Shown piece after piece: positions 16,972-21,031 of a stretch of 21,031 bases of DNA (positions are counted from its first letter, which is position 1; every line of letters starts with the position of its first letter). Both the position numbers and the translations under genes were made by a program. The DNA is taken from assembly GCA_027489105.1 (NCBI GenBank), contig JAIYAJ010000157.1, positions 1 to 21,031 of the forward strand, given 5' to 3'. The notes beneath the pieces were generated by a model. It had not been told where the DNA came from. It saw only the letters and a program-made list of their open reading frames with translations, and ran no database searches. The DNA comes from Zymomonas sp. (lineage in GTDB: Bacteria > Pseudomonadota > Alphaproteobacteria > Sphingomonadales > Sphingomonadaceae).

Positions 16972-17490
16972 TCAGCGAGCCGCCATGGCGACGGGGCCGA
17001 AGGATCCGCCCTTCACATAGTTCATCACGACCGACACCTTCGTCATTCCGGCTACCTCGATCTGAACCCGTTGCGGATCCGGCTTGCGCTTGAAGAGGAC
17101 GTCGAACAGCGACAGCCGGGGGTTGCCCGACATGCCACCGCCATCCTCCATGCCGGTCTTGCCCGACCCGTCCACATCGTGGCGGACCGAGACCGCATAG
17201 GCGCCGGCCGCAGGAACCTTGACGCAGATGTCGACCGGACCCGATGCGGGAACCGGGACGTCGATGCGGCGGAGGTAGCTGCCTTTGTCGAAATAATGTT
17301 TCGGATTGCCGCCATAGGACTGGACGCGCAGCGTGCCGCTGCGCTTCTTCAAGCCCTCGACATGCACGAGAATTGCAGGCGAATTACCATTGCAGACGGC
17401 TGCGTCGGGGCCGAGCACGGCGGCACCGGCCGCGACGGGCATGCCCATCGCGATCATCAGTCCAGCCATCCCCGCCACAAGTTTCGACAT
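16972..17490 (-). CDS. Exported DUF2141 domain protein
   Basis: A 172-residue protein with an N-terminal signal peptide (MSKLVAGMAGLMIAMGMPVA, cleavage likely after the AAGAA region), therefore periplasmic or otherwise envelope-located. The mature part resembles DUF2141: a beta strand with GTLRVQSYG, a central Y-A-x-x-x-HDVDGSGK segment, and GGGMSGNPRLSLFD, which resembles the family G-x-G-x-S-N-N turn. No catalytic motif is recognisable. It heads the minus-strand operon with the lipid kinase (3-base gap) and the Tam41-like gene. In the Caulobacter cluster a DUF2141 protein (CpgC as I recall) is also needed for anionic sphingolipid formation. ATG 17490 was chosen because it begins the signal peptide and has CAGGAG 10 bases upstream; a longer frame to 17541 lacks both. 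Confidence 0.8.
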   Translation of the reverse strand: MSKLVAGMAGLMIAMGMPVAAGAAVLGPDAAVCNGNSPAILVHVEGLKKRSGTLRVQSYGGNPKHYFDKGSYLRRIDVPVPASGPVDICVKVPAAGAYAVSVRHDVDGSGKTGMEDGGGMSGNPRLSLFDVLFKRKPDPQRVQIEVAGMTKVSVVMNYVKGGSFGPVAMAAR

Positions 17491-17528
17491 GACCTCACTA
17501 CTCCTGGAAGCTATAGCCAAGCGCGAAC

Positions 17529-17545
17529 GCATGGCCGGCACATGC
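17529..17545. promoter_or_regulatory. Inverted repeat between divergent lipid operons (possible operator)
   Basis: GCATG (17529-17533) and CATGC (17541-17545) flank a 7-base GCCGGCA spacer in the 117-base region between the DUF2141 gene and the LptF-like gene. Dyads of this size are common operator shapes. It is short and could be chance. Confidence 0.3.
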
Positions 17546-17607
17546 CCCCATGAGTCGGAAAGTGGGCTGCGATTGCGGCCAGAACATGGTCATGGGGCGT
17601 CGAAAAG

Positions 17608-18813
17608 TTGAGATTTGACACGCTTACGGACCGCTATCTCGCCCGTCTCGTCGCCACGCCGCTGATTGCGACGCTGGTGATCGCAGCGATGCTGCTCACC
17701 CTCGACAAGATGCTGCGTCTGTTCGATTTCGTGGTGTCGGAGGGTGGGCCGGTCAGCGTCGTGTGGCGGATGCTCGCCAATCTGATTCCCGAATATATGT
17801 CGCTCGGCATCCCGATCGGGCTGATGCTGGGCTGCCTGCTCGCCTTCCGCAAACTGGCCATGTCTTCCGAACTCGACGTGTTCCGCGCGGTGGGAATGAG
17901 CTATGGCCGCCTCCTGCGCGTGCCCTATTATTATGCGATCGGGCTGGCGCTGATGAACCTCGCCATCGTCGGCTTCATCCAGCCTTATTCCCGCTATAAA
18001 TATGAAGGCCTGCGCTTCGAACTGCGCTCGGGCGCGCTGGGCGCGTCGATCAAGGTCGGCGAGTTCACCAGGCTCGGCAAGCGCATGACGATCCGGGTCG
18101 AGAGCAGCCGGGATGGCGGACGCGAGCTCACGGGCATCTTCCTGATGACCGAGGGGACCGACGGAAAGAGCCTCGCCGTGACCGCCGAGCATGGGCAGTT
18201 CCTGGCGACCGACGATCCCGACACGATCATTCTGCGCCTGCAGAAGGGCGTGCTGGTCCATGACGCGCCCAGCTTCAAGGAGCCGCGCGTGCTCCAGTTC
18301 GTCGGGCATGACCTGCCGATCGACCTGCCGAAGATGGAGGCGTTCCGCCAGCGTGGTGGGCGCGACCTCGAGATGACGATGCCCGAGCTGGTCGTGACCG
18401 CATACCAGCCGCAGACCCCGGCAAAGCAGAGGGCCCAGTTCCGCTCCGAATTCCATTTCCGGCTGGTCGAAGTGGCGACGATGTTCCTGCTGCCGATGCT
18501 GGCGCTTGCGCTTGCGGTGCCGCCGAAGCGCTCGTCCTCGGCGCTGGGGGTGTTCCTGTCGATCGTGATGATCGTGACCCAGCACAAGATCAACGAATAT
18601 GCGGCTTCGGTCGCGGCGCTCGGCCGGATCGATCCGCTGATTGCGCTGTGGGTGCCTTTCCTGCTGTTCGCCGGGCTTGTCTGGTGGATGTACCGCACGA
18701 TTGCCTATGTGCCGGGCGGGCAGCCGATCGGCGCGCTGGAACGCGCCGCCGACAAGGCGGCCAAGGCGGTCGCCGGGTGGATTCGTCGAGTGGGCGGAAA
18801 GGGTCGCGCATGA
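17608..18813 (+). CDS. LptF-like permease (YjgP/YjgQ family)
   Basis: Inner-membrane permease subunit of the LptF/LptG family, 401 residues (E. coli LptF is about 366). TM1 lies near residues 14-34, TM2 near 55-80 (the PEYMSLGIPIGLMLGCLLAF region), TM3 near 100-122. A roughly 150-residue periplasmic beta-jellyroll segment follows (KVGEFTRLGKRMTIRVES to about 270), then TM4-TM6 in the last third with a basic Ala-rich tail. The coupling-helix segment SSELDVFRAVGMSYGRL matches the site that contacts the LptB ATPase. The start is TTG 17608 with GGGGCG upstream. ATGA overlap with the next gene shows a co-translated pair. Canonical lptFG usually sits by lptD in alphaproteobacteria; this pair lies inside a sphingolipid locus, so it may move a sphingolipid rather than LPS. 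Confidence 0.88.
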   Translation: MRFDTLTDRYLARLVATPLIATLVIAAMLLTLDKMLRLFDFVVSEGGPVSVVWRMLANLIPEYMSLGIPIGLMLGCLLAFRKLAMSSELDVFRAVGMSYGRLLRVPYYYAIGLALMNLAIVGFIQPYSRYKYEGLRFELRSGALGASIKVGEFTRLGKRMTIRVESSRDGGRELTGIFLMTEGTDGKSLAVTAEHGQFLATDDPDTIILRLQKGVLVHDAPSFKEPRVLQFVGHDLPIDLPKMEAFRQRGGRDLEMTMPELVVTAYQPQTPAKQRAQFRSEFHFRLVEVATMFLLPMLALALAVPPKRSSSALGVFLSIVMIVTQHKINEYAASVAALGRIDPLIALWVPFLLFAGLVWWMYRTIAYVPGGQPIGALERAADKAAKAVAGWIRRVGGKGRA

Positions 18814-19907
18814 GCGGTGCCAGCTTCTTCGCGTCGCGCACGATCACCTTCTACATGGCGCGCATGTTCCTCGTGCGCTTCATCTCGGTGCTGGCTGCGC
18901 TGGTCATCGTGCTGCTGGCGCTCGACCTTCTCGGCGAATCGGGGGACATCCTCGCCTATCCCGGCAATGGCAATGCGGAGCTTTGGCTCTATGCGACGTT
19001 GCGCACGCCGCAGATCATCGCGCGCTTCCTGCCGTTCGCGGCGCTGCTGGCGACGCTGATCACCTTCGTCACGCTCAACCAGAACAGCGAGATCATCTCG
19101 ATGAAGGCGGCCGGCGTGTCGGCGCATCAGATCCTCGCGCCGCTGGTGGTGGCAAGTCTGGGCGTCGCAGCCCTGTCCTTCATGTTCAACGAGCGGGTCG
19201 TCGCCCGCTCCACCGCCACGCTTACCGCCTGGCAGAACGCCAATTATGGGCCGATCCCGCGTGACCGGGGCGTGGTGTCCAATGTCTGGGTGCGCGACGG
19301 CGACGACCTGATCCATGCCATGGCGGCCCGTGGTCGTGGGGCGCAGACGCAGCTCGACCAGGTCACGATCTACGATCGCGACGGTGGCCGCCTGCTCTCG
19401 ATCGTGAAGGGCAAGTTGGGCGTGCAGAAGGCCGGCGGCTGGCAGATTGCCGATGCCAGCCGCTTCGACGTCACAGTGGGCACCACCTCCACGCTGCCGG
19501 TCTTCGCCTTCGCGCAGGGCGTGACGCCCGACCGTTTCACCCTGTCCAGCGTCGATCCGGCGTCCAAGTCGATCCTTCAGTTGCGTTCGGCGATCCAGGA
19601 TCTCGAGGCGGCCGGACGGCCGACGGGGCCGTTGCGCGCAGGGCTGTGGCACAAGCTGTCGGGACCGATCTCGGCGGTGCTCATGCCGCTGCTGGCGGCG
19701 GTCGCAGCCTTCGGCCTCGCCCGTTCCGGGCGGCTGTTCATTCGCGCGGTGATCGGCATGGCGCTCGGCTTCGCCTATTTCGTTGCGGACAATTTCGCGC
19801 TCGCGATGGGCAATCTCGGGGCCTATCCGCCTTTTCTCGCCGCCTGGGCGCCTTTCCTGCTGTTCCTCCTGATCGGAGAAACGGTGCTGATCCGCACCGA
19901 GGAATAG
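18810..19907 (+). CDS. LptG-like permease (YjgP/YjgQ family)
   Basis: Partner permease, 365 residues. TM1 near 20-45 (FLVRFISVLAALVIVLLALD), TM2-TM3 near 70-90 and 108-128, a periplasmic beta-jellyroll with NVWVRDGDDLIHAM near residue 160, then TM4-TM6 from about residue 285. The coupling-helix segment SEIISMKAAGVSAHQIL is close to the SELVVMRAAGVS of LptG. The ATG at 18810 overlaps the upstream TGA (ATGA) and gives the expected N-terminus. There is no ATPase gene alongside, so the complex would have to borrow LptB or a similar ATPase encoded elsewhere. No OM bridge component (LptA, LptD) is visible in the window either. Whether the cargo is LPS or sphingolipid cannot be read from the sequence. 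Confidence 0.9.
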   Translation: MSGASFFASRTITFYMARMFLVRFISVLAALVIVLLALDLLGESGDILAYPGNGNAELWLYATLRTPQIIARFLPFAALLATLITFVTLNQNSEIISMKAAGVSAHQILAPLVVASLGVAALSFMFNERVVARSTATLTAWQNANYGPIPRDRGVVSNVWVRDGDDLIHAMAARGRGAQTQLDQVTIYDRDGGRLLSIVKGKLGVQKAGGWQIADASRFDVTVGTTSTLPVFAFAQGVTPDRFTLSSVDPASKSILQLRSAIQDLEAAGRPTGPLRAGLWHKLSGPISAVLMPLLAAVAAFGLARSGRLFIRAVIGMALGFAYFVADNFALAMGNLGAYPPFLAAWAPFLLFLLIGETVLIRTEE

Positions 19908-19940
19908 CTTTCGTCTCGCGAGCGTCGCAAAAGCGCCGCA

Positions 19941-19969
19941 TTGCCAATCCAGATCGCAATGCCATATGT
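19941..19969 (+). promoter_or_regulatory. Possible promoter for the hydroxylase-bCerS genes
   Basis: TTGCCA (19941-19946), a 17-base spacer, and ATATGT (19964-19969) in the 101-base gap after the LptG-like gene. It would start transcription near 19976, about 33 bases before the GTG. A single-operon arrangement with the permeases is also possible. Confidence 0.35.
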
Positions 19970-20008
19970 GGTCCCACGAGGGGCCGACATCATTCATTGA
20001 GGTTAAGC

Positions 20009-20773
20009 GTGAAGCTGTCCGCCATTAAGCCTGGCTTCTGGTCGAAGGAGCACCATCTCGATCGCATGACGCTCAAGGAGCTATGGGTCGCCTATTTCCA
20101 ATATCCGGCGATCATCGGCTATCTCCTTTGTGCAGCCATCTCGATCGGGCTCTATTTCCGCTATCCGGCGCCGCTGGTGCCGACGCTGGCCGCGATCGGC
20201 GTATCGGTGTTCGTCTATCCGCTGGTCTGGTACTGCCTGCACCGTTGGGTGCTGCACAGCCGCTGGATGTTCAAGGTGCCCTTCCTGGCCGCAACCTGGA
20301 AGCGGATCCATTATGATCATCACCAGGACCCCAACCGGCTGGAGATCCTGTTCGGCGCGCTGCACACCACGCTACCCACCATCGCCATCGCGACCGCTCC
20401 GATCGGCTATGCGATCGGCGGCGTCGGCGCTGCGCTCGCAGCGTTCGCCACGGGGCTGATCACGACCTGCGTGTACGAGTTCTTCCACTGCATCCAGCAC
20501 CTGGCCTACAAGCCGAAGATGAAGTGGGTCATGACGATGAAGGCGCGCCACATGGCGCACCATTTCCATGACGAGCGCGGCAATTTCGGCATCACAAGCT
20601 ATTTCTGGGATCGCCTGTTCGGCACCTATTATGATCGCATCCTGAAGGATCGTAAGAGCGAAACGGTGTTCAACCTCGGCTATACCCCCGAGGTTGCCGA
20701 GCGCTATCCGTGGGTCGCACAGCTTTCCGGCGGCGTCGCCATGGGCCATCCGAGCCAGCGCATCCCGCACTGA
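20009..20773 (+). CDS. Fatty acid hydroxylase superfamily (sterol desaturase-type) membrane protein
   Basis: Integral-membrane di-iron hydroxylase of 254 residues. The histidine clusters expected for the family are present: HRWVLH near residue 77, HYDHH near 101, HCIQH near 160, and HMAHHFH near 180. Hydrophobic segments at about 31-50, 55-75, and a paired stretch near 118-155 would form the membrane helices. The order resembles fatty acid 2-hydroxylases that act on sphingolipid acyl chains more than carotenoid hydroxylases. The start is GTG 20009 with GAGG 6 bases upstream. The stop shares its last base with the ATG of the ceramide synthase gene (TGATG), so the two are coupled. A plausible task is 2-hydroxylation of the amide-linked fatty acid (2-hydroxymyristate is typical of sphingomonads); this is inferred. 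Confidence 0.82.
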   Translation: MKLSAIKPGFWSKEHHLDRMTLKELWVAYFQYPAIIGYLLCAAISIGLYFRYPAPLVPTLAAIGVSVFVYPLVWYCLHRWVLHSRWMFKVPFLAATWKRIHYDHHQDPNRLEILFGALHTTLPTIAIATAPIGYAIGGVGAALAAFATGLITTCVYEFFHCIQHLAYKPKMKWVMTMKARHMAHHFHDERGNFGITSYFWDRLFGTYYDRILKDRKSETVFNLGYTPEVAERYPWVAQLSGGVAMGHPSQRIPH

Positions 20774-21031
20774 TGACTGTCACCGTCCGGTCCGTCTCCG
20801 GCAAGGGCGACCGCAAGCGGTTCGTCGATCTCGCCTATATGCTCAACAGCGGCGATCCGAACTGGATCCCGCCGTTGCGCATGGAGGCGATGGAACTCGT
20901 CACGCCCGGCAAGAATCCGTTCTACGAGCATGCCGATCAGCAGCTGTTCCTGGCCGAACGCAGCGGTAAGCTCGTCGGGCGGATCTCGGCGCATATCGAT
21001 CATCTCTGGCTTACCATGCCCGCCGACCAGG
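20773..21031 (+). CDS. GNAT-like bacterial ceramide synthase, N-terminal part (3' end outside window)
   Basis: The first 86 residues of a protein cut by the window edge. The opening MTVTVRSVSGKGDRKRFVDL, then DPNWIPPLRMEAMELVTPGK, NPFYEHADQQLFLAER and GKLVGRISAHIDH, matches my memory of the GNAT-like family that includes the Caulobacter bacterial ceramide synthase (bCerS), which N-acylates 3-ketosphinganine. Other annotations give these proteins only as N-acetyltransferase or hypothetical. The ATG begins on the last base of the hydroxylase stop (TGATG). With SPT, ACP, CerR-like reductase and kinase in the same 11 kb, ceramide synthase is the best call. The catalytic half is outside the window, so the assignment is provisional. 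Confidence 0.72.
   Translation, partial: MTVTVRSVSGKGDRKRFVDLAYMLNSGDPNWIPPLRMEAMELVTPGKNPFYEHADQQLFLAERSGKLVGRISAHIDHLWLTMPADQ

Noticed and set aside
18705..19997. 430-codon minus-strand open frame opposite the LptG-like gene
   Set aside because: Repetitive charged translation and no domain; the plus frame is a clear permease.

Overview
The window reads as a chromosomal segment of a sphingomonad-type alphaproteobacterium. The bases for this are high GC, a serine palmitoyltransferase close to Sphingomonas SPT as I remember it, a dedicated acyl carrier protein beside it, and ordinary housekeeping genes (rplU, rpmA, obgE, proB) around it. The genus cannot be fixed from this sequence alone.

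Layout. 1-1718: the 3' end of a UDP-galactopyranose mutase gene overlapping a glycosyltransferase, which looks like the edge of a surface-polysaccharide locus. 1852-4557 (minus): a lone 901-residue UvrD/HelD-like superfamily 1 helicase whose promoter side faces the 3' end of a tRNA-Ser(CGA) gene (4704-4793, minus). 4942-7592: hspQ, rplU-rpmA with a run of three hairpins at the end, a GNAT acetyltransferase and a TetR-type regulator. 7665-10731: obgE, proB and an NAD-dependent epimerase-like reductase, packed with 2-base and -4-base junctions.

From 9826 to the end, most genes can be read as one sphingolipid locus. It has a probable ceramide reductase (CerR-like), an ACP, serine palmitoyltransferase, a three-gene minus-strand operon (DUF2141 secreted protein, DAGK-type lipid kinase of the ceramide kinase CpgB kind, Tam41-like nucleotidyltransferase), a pair of LptF/LptG-like permeases, a fatty acid hydroxylase, and the start of a GNAT-like protein that I take to be the bacterial ceramide synthase. 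The expected flow is: serine plus acyl-ACP or acyl-CoA to 3-ketosphinganine (SPT, ACP); N-acylation (bCerS), perhaps with a 2-hydroxylated acyl chain (hydroxylase); keto reduction (CerR); phosphorylation and possible nucleotide activation for an anionic head group (kinase, Tam41-like protein); and movement toward the outer membrane (LptFG-like pair, periplasmic DUF2141 protein). Gene content and order resemble the Caulobacter sphingolipid cluster as I recall it. A hybrid sensor kinase and a three-helix DUF5706/PycTM-type membrane protein sit inside the locus without an assigned role.

No CRISPR array, insertion sequence, integrase or rRNA was seen. No gene-free stretch exceeds about 260 bases. 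The least described parts are the CDP-ceramide possibility raised by the Tam41-like protein, the extra LptFG pair, the hydroxylase coupled to bCerS, and the PycTM-like protein.
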